A DNA stretch of 64,000 bases from CALSMU01 sp965230225. Lineage in GTDB: Bacteria; Bacteroidota; Bacteroidia; Flavobacteriales_D; Parvicellaceae. This document shows, one piece after another, positions 26,161 through 34,284 of the stretch (its first letter is position 1; the number at the start of each line of letters is the position of its first letter). The stretch is taken from NCBI GenBank assembly GCA_965230225.1, contig CBDDKM010000010.1, positions 558,001 to 622,000 on the forward strand. The letters run 5' to 3'. The translations under genes and the position numbers were made by a program. Below the pieces are notes generated by a model. It saw only the letters and a list, made by a program, of their open reading frames with translations. It had not been told where the DNA came from and made no database searches.

Positions 26161-27075
26161 ATGATTTCCATTCAAGAGATACTGAATCATATAGAACATC
26201 AGGATTTTTACGGAAGTACTGATGCAATCATAAACAACATTGTGGCTATCAGCAGTGGCGATTTAACCACTAGTAACATGGCCTGGTGCGGTGAAAAGTA
26301 CAAAGAACAAACTACCCATATTAACTCAGGTACGGTACTGGTAAATCAGGTTACCAACGAGTACGCCAAAAAGAACAATACTGAGTACAATCAAATTAAT
26401 TGGATCATAGTTGAAAATCCAAGACGTGCATTTGCAGAAGTATTGAATGCCTTTTTTGTAAAACAAGCTCCAATGGGAGTAATAGAACCAAGTGCCGCTG
26501 TACATGATTCTGTCCAATTGGACCAGTCTCAATCTTACATTGGGAAAAACGTTGTTATTGAGGAGAATTGTAAAGTTGGGAAAAACGTTTCCATTGGCCA
26601 TAACACGGTTATTCTTTCAGGCACCGTTCTGGGAGATGGAGTAAAAATTGGAAGCAACTGCACCATTGGAGGTGTAGGATTTGGATATGAAATGGGAGAA
26701 GATGGCCAATACAGAGTGATTCCACACATTGGAAACGTTGAAATTGGTAATGATGTTGAAATCGGGAACAACGTTTGTATAGATAGAGCTGTACTGGGCT
26801 CCACGAAACTACACGACAATGTAAAAGTGGACAATTTAGTGCACATTGCTCATGGTGTAGAGGTAGGAAAAAATAGCCTGGTTATTGCAAAAGCAATGGT
26901 TGCTGGTAGTGTAAAAATTGGAGAAAATGTTTGGGTCGCCCCAATGAGTTCTATCATTCAAAAAACAACCATCGGAGATAATTCGTTAATAGGGATGGGA
27001 AGTACTGTACTTAAAGATGTAGAACCATCCACTATTGTTGCTGGAAGCCCAGCTAAAAAAATTAGAAACAAGTGA
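26161..27075 (+). CDS. LpxD-like N-acyltransferase with left-handed beta-helix
   Basis: A 304-residue protein with the LpxD domain order: an N-terminal uridine-binding-like domain (about 1-100), then hexapeptide repeats from about 108 (VIEPSAAVHDSVQL, NVVIEENCKVGKNVSIGHNT, and onward) to about 290, ending AGSPAKKIRNK. The catalytic-type His is present in VDNLVHIAHGVEVG. It may be a true UDP-3-O-acylglucosamine N-acyltransferase or, given its place between a deacetylase and a glycosyltransferase, a surface-polysaccharide amino-sugar acyltransferase. I favour the second. The 3' end overlaps the next gene (GTGA). Confidence 0.8.
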   Translation: MISIQEILNHIEHQDFYGSTDAIINNIVAISSGDLTTSNMAWCGEKYKEQTTHINSGTVLVNQVTNEYAKKNNTEYNQINWIIVENPRRAFAEVLNAFFVKQAPMGVIEPSAAVHDSVQLDQSQSYIGKNVVIEENCKVGKNVSIGHNTVILSGTVLGDGVKIGSNCTIGGVGFGYEMGEDGQYRVIPHIGNVEIGNDVEIGNNVCIDRAVLGSTKLHDNVKVDNLVHIAHGVEVGKNSLVIAKAMVAGSVKIGENVWVAPMSSIIQKTTIGDNSLIGMGSTVLKDVEPSTIVAGSPAKKIRNK

Positions 27076-28085
27076 AGGTTTCAGTAGTCATTCCTTGCCG
27101 AAACGAAAAGAATCACATCAAAGAATGTATTGATGCTATATACTCTAATAGCATCTGTGAAACACATCCAATTGAAGTATTGGTAATTGATGGAATGAGT
27201 GATGATGGCACTTTGGATGTATTGGATGGTTTAAAAACTACCTACCCATCTCTAAAAGTGGTTAACAATGAGAAAAGAGTAACTCCAGTAGCATTTAATT
27301 TAGGAATTAAACACGCTAAAGGAGAGTTCATTCAAATCATTGGTGCAAGACAAATCATATCTAACAACTATCTGGAAAAAGCAGTTGAAAAACTAGAGAG
27401 TAACCGCGAAATATGGTGCTTAGGTGGAGCGGTGGAGAATATTTTCGAAAACCACACCAGTGAGGTCATTTCCAAAGCCATGGACTCGCCATTTGGTGTG
27501 GGAGGAAGTAACTTTAGGCTAGCCAAAGAATCTAAATTTGTAGACACCGTGGGTACTCCGATGTATCCTGCTCATGTATTCGAAAAGATCGGAATATTTG
27601 ATGAAGCCCTCGTTCGAAATCAGGATGATGAACTCAACTATAGAGTTACTCAGGCAGGAGGAAAAATATTGTTGTTTAGCGACATTCAAATCAAGTATTT
27701 AGTACGAGCAGCCTACGACAAATTATACAAACAGTATTTTCAATACGGATATTGGAAAGTGTATGTTAATCGAAAACTAAAAACCATTACCACCCTAAGA
27801 CAGTTAGTTCCGGCATTGATGGTATTCTCACTTGCATTAGGTTTAATTCTATCATTTTTTCACTGGGTCCTACTACTCTTATTCTTATCAGGGTTATTAA
27901 TGTATCTACTAGCCTGTGTATATTTTGCATCAAAAAAAACTTCCAACCCAAAAGAAATAAGATTAATTATATTTACGTTTTTCATACTCCACTTTGGCTA
28001 TGGAAGTGGGTATATTAAAGGGATTGTTGACTTTTTAATTTTGAATAAAAAGCCATCAAAAAAGAATCAGGAATTATCCAGATAA
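27072..28085 (+). CDS. Glycosyltransferase family 2 with C-terminal membrane helices
   Basis: A 337-residue inverting GT-A transferase. It starts with GTG (MKVSVVIPCRNEKNHIKEC). The nucleotide-binding aspartates are in VLVIDGMSDDGTLDVL, and NQDDELNYRVTQAGG is the acceptor-side ED-like motif. The C-terminus (about 245-320) has two to three membrane helices, so it acts at the inner membrane. This resembles the succinoglycan ExoA/ExoU type. It overlaps the LpxD-like gene by 4 bases. Confidence 0.9.
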   Translation: MKVSVVIPCRNEKNHIKECIDAIYSNSICETHPIEVLVIDGMSDDGTLDVLDGLKTTYPSLKVVNNEKRVTPVAFNLGIKHAKGEFIQIIGARQIISNNYLEKAVEKLESNREIWCLGGAVENIFENHTSEVISKAMDSPFGVGGSNFRLAKESKFVDTVGTPMYPAHVFEKIGIFDEALVRNQDDELNYRVTQAGGKILLFSDIQIKYLVRAAYDKLYKQYFQYGYWKVYVNRKLKTITTLRQLVPALMVFSLALGLILSFFHWVLLLLFLSGLLMYLLACVYFASKKTSNPKEIRLIIFTFFILHFGYGSGYIKGIVDFLILNKKPSKKNQELSR

Positions 28086-28096
28086 AAAGGCTCTAA

Positions 28097-29398
28097 TTGA
28101 GTAAAACAGAAAATAAATCATTTCTCAAGAATGTCCTCACTTTGATGACAGGAACAGTTGTTGCCCAGATTATTTCGCTGGTGGCCATGATTGTTCTACA
28201 ACGCTTCTTTATAGCTCCAGATGAGTACGGGCCATTTCGCTTATTTTTCGAATTTGTAGCTATTTTCACAGGTGTTAGTGCTCTCCGGCTAGAGTCTGGA
28301 ATTATACTGGAGAAGGAAGAATCAAAAGCCAGACACCTTACTTCCATTAGCCTTAAAATAGTACTAATCACTTCGGTTATCAGTCTTATTTCGTTTGTTA
28401 TTTACTCTCAATTTACCACGAGCTTCGAATCGATTACAGATCACTATTGGCTAGTCTTTTTAATCCCAGTATCTGTATACTTAAGCGGGGCCTTACAGGT
28501 GTTTAATGCCTGGTTTACCAGAGCACAGTCATTTAAGCTAATGAGTACCAACAAGGTGGCTCAAAACTCTGTGGGGTCCATAGGACAAATCTTATTGGGG
28601 TGGTTACATTTTAGTTTTATTGGACTTATTATAGGTAGGGTTATAGGGTTACTTTCGGGTAGCTTACTGTTTTTACAATCCTATCTGAAAGGCGCTAAAA
28701 AATTTGATTGGAACAAGTCCGAGCGAAAAGCTCTGATAAAGAAACACAAAGACTTTATTTGGTACAGTAGCCCAAGCATTTTGATTGGAAACATGATTAA
28801 CTTCCTATTGCTTGCACTATTTAGCCACCACTATAGCGATTGGTTTGGTGGGGATGCCATTGTAGGAGAAATTGCAGCTTCGTATCAATATCTGGGAATG
28901 AGTATCGCCATCGTTTCCGTGTCATTTTCGCAAGTGTATTTTAGTAAGATAGCCAAAATTGAATCTAAGGAAGAACTTAGAGCTACCTATACCTACTGGG
29001 TTAAAAGACTGGGAATAATTGCCATTATCGGAATAGCTCTGGTTTATATCATACCTAACAGTTTTGTGGTTGCCATTTTAGGAGCAAAGTGGGATGGTCT
29101 TCTATCGGTTATTCAAATTATGGCTGTTTGGATGGGAATCATGTTTGTTACTTCTTCCCTCTCCTACATCTATATAAAAGTAGGAAGGCAAAAAGAGATC
29201 ATGATATTCGATATATTCCATTTGGTTCTTGTTTTTGGAAGTATTGAATTGGCAGAATATCTATACCATAAACCTATGATAAGTCTATGGTGGTATACCA
29301 TTGCACAATGTATTTTTTACATAACTGCCTTACTTCTGGCTTATCGCTATATTTCGCGCTACCAGGAACAAAAAACTCCACCTGAAAACGTGATTTAA
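28097..29398 (+). CDS. Polysaccharide flippase (Wzx-like)
   Basis: A 433-residue polytopic membrane protein that starts with TTG (SKTENKSFLKNVLTLMTG). FLKNVLTLMTGTVVAQIISL and the following helix pair match the same flippase type as the gene at 16197, and the two share the pattern L-T-x-x-T-x-x-A-Q near the N-terminus and a conserved acidic loop (EYGPFRLFFEF here, EDFAINEVFMR there). It sits between a family 2 transferase and the aminotransferase gene. Second plus-strand flippase of the cluster. Confidence 0.87.
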   Translation: MSKTENKSFLKNVLTLMTGTVVAQIISLVAMIVLQRFFIAPDEYGPFRLFFEFVAIFTGVSALRLESGIILEKEESKARHLTSISLKIVLITSVISLISFVIYSQFTTSFESITDHYWLVFLIPVSVYLSGALQVFNAWFTRAQSFKLMSTNKVAQNSVGSIGQILLGWLHFSFIGLIIGRVIGLLSGSLLFLQSYLKGAKKFDWNKSERKALIKKHKDFIWYSSPSILIGNMINFLLLALFSHHYSDWFGGDAIVGEIAASYQYLGMSIAIVSVSFSQVYFSKIAKIESKEELRATYTYWVKRLGIIAIIGIALVYIIPNSFVVAILGAKWDGLLSVIQIMAVWMGIMFVTSSLSYIYIKVGRQKEIMIFDIFHLVLVFGSIELAEYLYHKPMISLWWYTIAQCIFYITALLLAYRYISRYQEQKTPPENVI

Positions 29399-29403
29399 TT
29401 TAT

Positions 29404-29411
29404 TAACTTTG
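29404..29411 (+). promoter_or_regulatory. -7 box upstream of the DegT aminotransferase gene
   Basis: TAACTTTG matches TAnnTTTG and is identical to the -7 box of the zapA operon promoter. It lies 19 bases before the ATG at 29431. The base triplet at the -33 position is CTG rather than TTG. It could let the aminotransferase and sugar transferase be expressed apart from the genes upstream. Confidence 0.45.
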
Positions 29412-29430
29412 GCGATCAATAAGTATAATT

Positions 29431-30633
29431 ATGATTCCATTTTCGCCACCAAGAATTGATCAAAAAACCATTGATGAAGTTACTTCTGCGCTTCAATCCG
29501 GTTGGATCAGTACAGGTCCTAAAACCAAATTGTTTGAAGAAAATCTTGCTAAATATTTAGGTACAGATCATGTTGTGGCATTGGGATCTGCTACGGCGGG
29601 GTTACAATTAATTTTACACTGGTTAGGGATAGGTCCGGGAGATGAAGTAATTGTTCCTTCATATACTTACTGTGCTACGGCAAATGTTGTTATACACCGA
29701 GGAGCTACCCCTGTAATGGTAGACGTAAACAAAGAGGATTTCAACATCAATGTTGAGGCCGTTAAGAATGCAATTACAGATAAAACAAAAGCCATTATCC
29801 CTGTAGATATTGCGGGGTTCCCGGCAGATTACGATGAGCTCTTCAAATTAGTAGAAGATAAAAAGAGTTTATACCAGGCCAACTCTCCGGTTCAGGAAAA
29901 GTTTGGAAGAATAGTTATCATTTCTGATTCTGCTCACTCCATCGGTGCATCGTATAAAAACAAGCCTGCCGGTAAATTGGCAGACTTAAGTTCCTTTTCG
30001 TTTCATGCGGTAAAAAACCTGACTACTGCGGAAGGTGGAGCAGTTGTATTTAATGTATCTGAGCTATTCGATCATGCCGAATTAAAACAAAAGTTTAAAG
30101 TGAGTTCTCTGCACGGGCAAACCAAAGATGCATTTAGTAAAGTCCAAATTGGTGCTTGGAGATATGACATTGTTGAGGCTGGTTTTAAATGCAACATGAC
30201 TGATTTACAAGCTGCTATTGGTCTGGTTGAGTTAGAGCGATACGAAGAGACATTAGAGAGAAGAAAAGAGATTTTTGATCGATACTCCGCCAAATTGAGT
30301 CAATACGACTGGGCAGATATTCCGGTATACAAATCAGCTGATAAAACTTCTTCTTACCACCTTTACTTATTGAGGATCAAAGGTATTTCTGAGGAAAAAA
30401 GAGATGAGATTATTAATCTTATTGGCCAAAAAGAAGTAGCAGTAAATGTTCACTACATCCCTGTTCCAATGTTGTCTTTTTACAAAAACCAAGGGTATAA
30501 CATTGCCAACTACCCTCAGGCTTATAACAACTTTAAAGGAGAAATTACATTGCCTGTATGGTACAACCTAACGAATGAGCAGGTAGACACCGTACTAGAG
30601 GCTGTAATCTCTTCTGTTGAAGAAGTACTTTAA
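29431..30633 (+). CDS. DegT/DnrJ/EryC1/StrS-family sugar aminotransferase
   Basis: A 400-residue PLP enzyme that converts a 4- or 3-keto nucleotide sugar to the amino sugar. Hallmarks: SGWISTGPKTKLFEENLA near the N-terminus, GSATAGLQL (52-60), the PLP-binding Asp166 and His169 in SDSAHS, and Schiff-base Lys195 in FSFHAVKNLTTAEGG. NVHYIPVP near the C-terminus is typical. Length is normal. The dehydratase that would make its keto-sugar substrate is not in this cluster, so it may rely on one outside the window. The next gene, a sugar transferase, starts 1 base after its stop. Confidence 0.93.
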   Translation: MIPFSPPRIDQKTIDEVTSALQSGWISTGPKTKLFEENLAKYLGTDHVVALGSATAGLQLILHWLGIGPGDEVIVPSYTYCATANVVIHRGATPVMVDVNKEDFNINVEAVKNAITDKTKAIIPVDIAGFPADYDELFKLVEDKKSLYQANSPVQEKFGRIVIISDSAHSIGASYKNKPAGKLADLSSFSFHAVKNLTTAEGGAVVFNVSELFDHAELKQKFKVSSLHGQTKDAFSKVQIGAWRYDIVEAGFKCNMTDLQAAIGLVELERYEETLERRKEIFDRYSAKLSQYDWADIPVYKSADKTSSYHLYLLRIKGISEEKRDEIINLIGQKEVAVNVHYIPVPMLSFYKNQGYNIANYPQAYNNFKGEITLPVWYNLTNEQVDTVLEAVISSVEEVL

Positions 30634-30634
30634 C

Positions 30635-31222
30635 ATGAAAAGAATATTCGACATTGTTTCTTCTTTGATAGTTATCCTTCTTGGATTGCCTTTCTTTATT
30701 CTTGTTGCAATTGTAATTCTTTTAACCAGTAAAGGTGGGGTATTCTTTGTTCAAGAACGAGTTGGAAAAAACAATGTTGATTTTAACTTGATTAAGTTTC
30801 GAACCATGCGTCCGGATTCCGAAAAATCCGGACAAATTACTGTGGGAGGGAGAGATCCCAGAATTACTTCTATTGGTTATTTCTTAAGAAAATTCAAATT
30901 GGATGAATTCCCTCAACTCATCAATGTTCTTAAGGGTGATATGAGTATTATTGGACCAAGACCTGAAGTAAGAAAGTACGTTGACCTTTACAACGAAGAA
31001 CAGCTTAAAGTGCTTTCTGCAAAACCCGGTTTATCAGATTATGCATCGATTGAATACATTAACGAAAATGAATTATTAGGTCAGTCTGAAGATCCTGAAA
31101 AAACTTATATAGAAGAAGTGATGCCTGCTAAACTCAAACTGAACCTAAAATACATTGAGGATCAAAGCATGGCTACAGACATCAAGCTCATCTTTTCCAC
31201 CTTTGGAAAAATATTTAATTAG
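30635..31222 (+). CDS. Undecaprenyl-phosphate sugar-1-phosphate transferase (initiating enzyme)
   Basis: A 195-residue membrane-associated sugar transferase of the monotopic PGT family (PglC/WcaJ C-terminal type). It loads the first sugar phosphate onto undecaprenyl phosphate. The start is placed at the ATG giving MKRIFDIVSSLIV; a TTG 18 bases upstream is inside the preceding gene. One N-terminal re-entrant helix (about 5-30), then KFRTM, FLRKFKLDEFPQLINVLKGD and IGPRPEV, all diagnostic. This is the minimal, single-domain form. Its stop overlaps that of the convergent SpoIIE gene in TTAG. Confidence 0.95.
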   Translation: MKRIFDIVSSLIVILLGLPFFILVAIVILLTSKGGVFFVQERVGKNNVDFNLIKFRTMRPDSEKSGQITVGGRDPRITSIGYFLRKFKLDEFPQLINVLKGDMSIIGPRPEVRKYVDLYNEEQLKVLSAKPGLSDYASIEYINENELLGQSEDPEKTYIEEVMPAKLKLNLKYIEDQSMATDIKLIFSTFGKIFN

Positions 31223-33444
31223 ATTCTAAGTCCGATGATACATACATCATCGATTTGCTCAATATCTCCTTTCCACTCTTCAAATCGTTGATTTAAAGTT
31301 CGATGTTGATCTTCCATAGAAAATGGTTGGATAGAAATAAGAAGTTCTTTAAACCTTGAATACTTAAACTTTTTCCCTCTTGGTCCTCCAAACTGATCTG
31401 CATATCCATCGGAGAATATATATATTGTATCGCCTTTTTGAACCTTAACTTCTCGGTTTGTAAATGGTTTTCGTTCTCCGAATTTACCTACTGGCTGGCG
31501 ATCTGCCTTGTACTCAATCAATTCGTAATCTTCCGATCCTTTTCTTACAATCCAAAGAGGGTTATTGGCTCCCGAATAAGACACTGTTCCATCATGATCA
31601 ACCGAAACAGGAATACTCATCAAAGCAATATCCATCCCATCTTTTATCACGCCTCCACTTTTCGAAAAAGCATCAATTACCTCATTGGTGGTATTATCTA
31701 ATACTTCTGAAGGCACTTCTATTTTCTTTTCCTTTACTGACTTATTTAATGCATTAGAACAAACCACACTTACCATAGCACCTGGAACACCATGACCTGT
31801 ACAATCAGCAACAGCTAAATAGTTCTGATCGTTTTCTAAATGCCACCAGTAAAAGTCTCCACTTACAATATCTCTTGGTTTGAAAAGGATAAAATGATCG
31901 GGTAAGTGCTGTTTCATCCAATCAGTATCAGGCAACATTGCTTTCTGAATATGCTTGGCATACTTTATACTATCGGTAATGCTCTTGTTTCGTTCTTCAA
32001 GCATTCCGTTAAACTCCTCCAACTGATCCTTCTTCTCCTCAATTTCCTTGTTCTTTCTTTCAATGGCATCGTTCTTTTCTTCCAGCACTTCATTGGCCTT
32101 TTTCTTATTGAAATACCCTACTAAAATCAATACCAATACAATAATTAAAGCTAACCCTCCAGTACTAAAAATGATGAATTGAAAGTTCTTTTCCGACTCC
32201 AGGTACTTTTGCTTTTCTTCTTTCTGCTTCAGCTTAATATCCTTTAATTCTAAGGCTTTTCGCTGCTCTTCCATTTTGTACTTGGTCTCCAGCTCTTGCA
32301 TGTTTTTAAGGCTCTCCACAGACAAAATACTATCCTTAGTCTCCACAAATTTCTGGTAGTATATAAATGATTGCTTATAGTCTTTTATGGAATCATAAGC
32401 CTGGTACATTCCTTCGTAAGCATCTTTAATTTCCAACAAAGCACCTATTTCCTTAGCCACCTCCAAACTCAGATTATTATAGTACAAGGCACTATCATAT
32501 CGCTCTGTTAGCATATAGAACAATCCCATGTTGTTCAAACTTTGTGCGTAATGAACATTATCCCCTTGCTCTTTTCTCACCACCATGGCTTTCTTGAAGT
32601 AAGACAATGAAGACTCATGATCGCCTTCCATAAACTCTAGTATGGCCAGGTTATTTTGTATATGAGCCTGACCAGGTAAATTCTTACACTCTTCGTATAA
32701 ACGAAGTGCTTCTTTATAGAATAATCGTGCAGTATCAACGGAGTTTAAAGCCTGATACAGATTACCAAGGCCATTATATGCTCCTGCCATCTCTTTGGTA
32801 TCCCCTAACTCTTTAGCAATTTCCAATGCTCTTACCGTGAACTCTTTCGACTTTTCAGTCTCACCCATATCCATGTACAGTTTGGATAAATTTCCAACAG
32901 GATATCCCATAAATGACATCACTCCTGCACTTTCGGCTACCTCCATCGATTCATAATAATGATTCATGGCCATTTCCAACTCTCCTGCCCTGTGATATGA
33001 AGTTCCCAATTGATTAAGGGTAATGGCTATTTTTCTTTGATCTCCCTGAGTTCTCCTTAATACCAACGCCTTATTCAATATCTCAATCGAATATTCAAAG
33101 TTTTCTCTATGGTTCTCCAAATACCCTAATGAGTTATACGCATCACCTTCTAAAACAGGGTCTTTAACACGAAGTGCTTCCTGTTCCATCAAATAGGCAA
33201 AGTAAAATGCTGTATCTAAATCTTCATCGGCAGTTAGAGCTACCAACTCTTTCCAGGCGGAATATTTGGTTGTGTCCACATCGCTTTGAGCCAAAACCAT
33301 TAGGCTATCAAACTCCCTTTGCATGGTATATTGCGACTTTACCTGCGTAGCAGAAAAAAGAATGCTAAAGAAGATGATTATGTATAAATTAGGTCTCAAG
33401 GTTGTTGGGAACAATGCAATAAATCTAAGAATATATTTTCTCAA
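31219..33444 (-). CDS. TPR-repeat membrane protein with SpoIIE-type serine phosphatase domain
   Basis: A 741-residue signalling protein. Order: N-terminal signal/anchor (about 15-38), tetratricopeptide repeats from about 60 to 360 (units such as AGAYNGLGNLYQALNSVDTA and AQSLNNMGLFYMLTERYDSA), a charged coiled coil, a membrane helix at about 425-445, a second coiled coil (about 450-495), and a PP2C-like SpoIIE domain (about 530-741) with SGDFYWWHLEN, DCTGHGVPGAM and FSDGYADQFGG carrying metal-binding Asp residues. The TPR part would be periplasmic and the phosphatase cytoplasmic. No STAS anti-anti-sigma gene is adjacent, so its phosphoprotein target is unknown. Confidence 0.88.
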   Translation of the reverse strand: MRKYILRFIALFPTTLRPNLYIIIFFSILFSATQVKSQYTMQREFDSLMVLAQSDVDTTKYSAWKELVALTADEDLDTAFYFAYLMEQEALRVKDPVLEGDAYNSLGYLENHRENFEYSIEILNKALVLRRTQGDQRKIAITLNQLGTSYHRAGELEMAMNHYYESMEVAESAGVMSFMGYPVGNLSKLYMDMGETEKSKEFTVRALEIAKELGDTKEMAGAYNGLGNLYQALNSVDTARLFYKEALRLYEECKNLPGQAHIQNNLAILEFMEGDHESSLSYFKKAMVVRKEQGDNVHYAQSLNNMGLFYMLTERYDSALYYNNLSLEVAKEIGALLEIKDAYEGMYQAYDSIKDYKQSFIYYQKFVETKDSILSVESLKNMQELETKYKMEEQRKALELKDIKLKQKEEKQKYLESEKNFQFIIFSTGGLALIIVLVLILVGYFNKKKANEVLEEKNDAIERKNKEIEEKKDQLEEFNGMLEERNKSITDSIKYAKHIQKAMLPDTDWMKQHLPDHFILFKPRDIVSGDFYWWHLENDQNYLAVADCTGHGVPGAMVSVVCSNALNKSVKEKKIEVPSEVLDNTTNEVIDAFSKSGGVIKDGMDIALMSIPVSVDHDGTVSYSGANNPLWIVRKGSEDYELIEYKADRQPVGKFGERKPFTNREVKVQKGDTIYIFSDGYADQFGGPRGKKFKYSRFKELLISIQPFSMEDQHRTLNQRFEEWKGDIEQIDDVCIIGLRI

Positions 33445-33704
33445 TTAGAAACGGATACAATATTTTCTGTCTTCAAAAATGCCATATACAAAATCATATT
33501 TTTTTGTGCAACAAAAGCATATTTCCTACGTTTATTATTCAACTACTTCTCGCCTAACGCCTTAGGTTTATACCCTTTCCTCCTTACACTTAATTTTTTT
33601 TTAATCATAATTGTAACGATTTTGGTTTCTGTGGTTATATTACCAAATCAGTAAAAATTACGGTAGCGAAAAACATAGCAATTACGGCAAACACTCATTC
33701 GAAA
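33445..33704. other. Longest intergenic stretch, divergent regulatory region
   Basis: About 260 bases between the SpoIIE gene (minus) and the second ECF sigma gene (plus). It is AT-rich, holds no convincing ORF and no clear TAnnTTTG promoter on either strand. The only visible structure is a direct repeat AATTACGG at 33656-33663 and 33680-33687 (24-base spacing) and a small palindrome CCTAACGCCTTAGG. Both divergent promoters must lie here, perhaps read by an alternative sigma factor. Confidence 0.5.
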
Positions 33705-34274
33705 ATGCAAGGAAAAAGCAGGTATCATCAGTCGCAGCAACAGCTATTATCAGAAAATGATATGGTTGAAGCAGCTAAAAAAGATCCAAAAAAGTTCGAA
33801 TTTCTTTACAATAAGTATCACGAACAGATCTTTCGATATGTATACCAACGAATGGATGACCAGGAAATGGCCTTTGATATTACCTCACAGGTGTTTTTAA
33901 AAGCCATGACCAATTTGCACAAATACCAGTATAGAGGAGTCCCCTTTTCTTCCTGGTTATATCGTATAGCTATGAGTGAGGTATATCAATCCTTCAAGGA
34001 TCAAAAAGCTAACCGTACGGTGAACGTTGAAACATCCAACCTTAGTGATATCGCAGACGAGATGGATGAAGAAACCACCAACGAATTAAAAACAGCTTTG
34101 GTACAACTGATTGGTGAGTTACCAGAACAGGAATTACAAATTATTGAAATGAGATATTTCGAAAAGCGTTCATACCGCGAAATCGGGGAAATTCTTGACA
34201 TTACAGAGAATAACGCAAAGGTGAAAGCTTATCGGATTGTTGGCAAACTAAAAAAATGGTTCCAACAAGCGTAA
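33705..34274 (+). CDS. ECF-type RNA polymerase sigma-70 factor (second)
   Basis: A 189-residue ECF sigma factor with regions 2 (about 28-105; FEFLYNKYHEQIFRYVYQRM, AFDITSQVFLKAM, FSSWLYRIAMSEVYQ) and 4 (about 125-180; LPEQELQIIEMRYFEKRSYRE and the helix-turn-helix IGEILDITENNAKVKAYR). The gene at 34285 follows after 10 bases and encodes a single-pass membrane protein, probably its regulator. Not closely similar to the sigma factor at 3701, so the two likely control different regulons. Confidence 0.92.
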   Translation: MQGKSRYHQSQQQLLSENDMVEAAKKDPKKFEFLYNKYHEQIFRYVYQRMDDQEMAFDITSQVFLKAMTNLHKYQYRGVPFSSWLYRIAMSEVYQSFKDQKANRTVNVETSNLSDIADEMDEETTNELKTALVQLIGELPEQELQIIEMRYFEKRSYREIGEILDITENNAKVKAYRIVGKLKKWFQQA

Positions 34275-34284
34275 AGTTACTACT

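Noticed and set aside
13539..31222. Polysaccharide cluster 1 as a genomic island bounded by attachment sites
   Set aside because: No integrase, transposase, tRNA edge or direct repeat flanks were seen. Base and codon use look like the rest by eye, though this was not computed.
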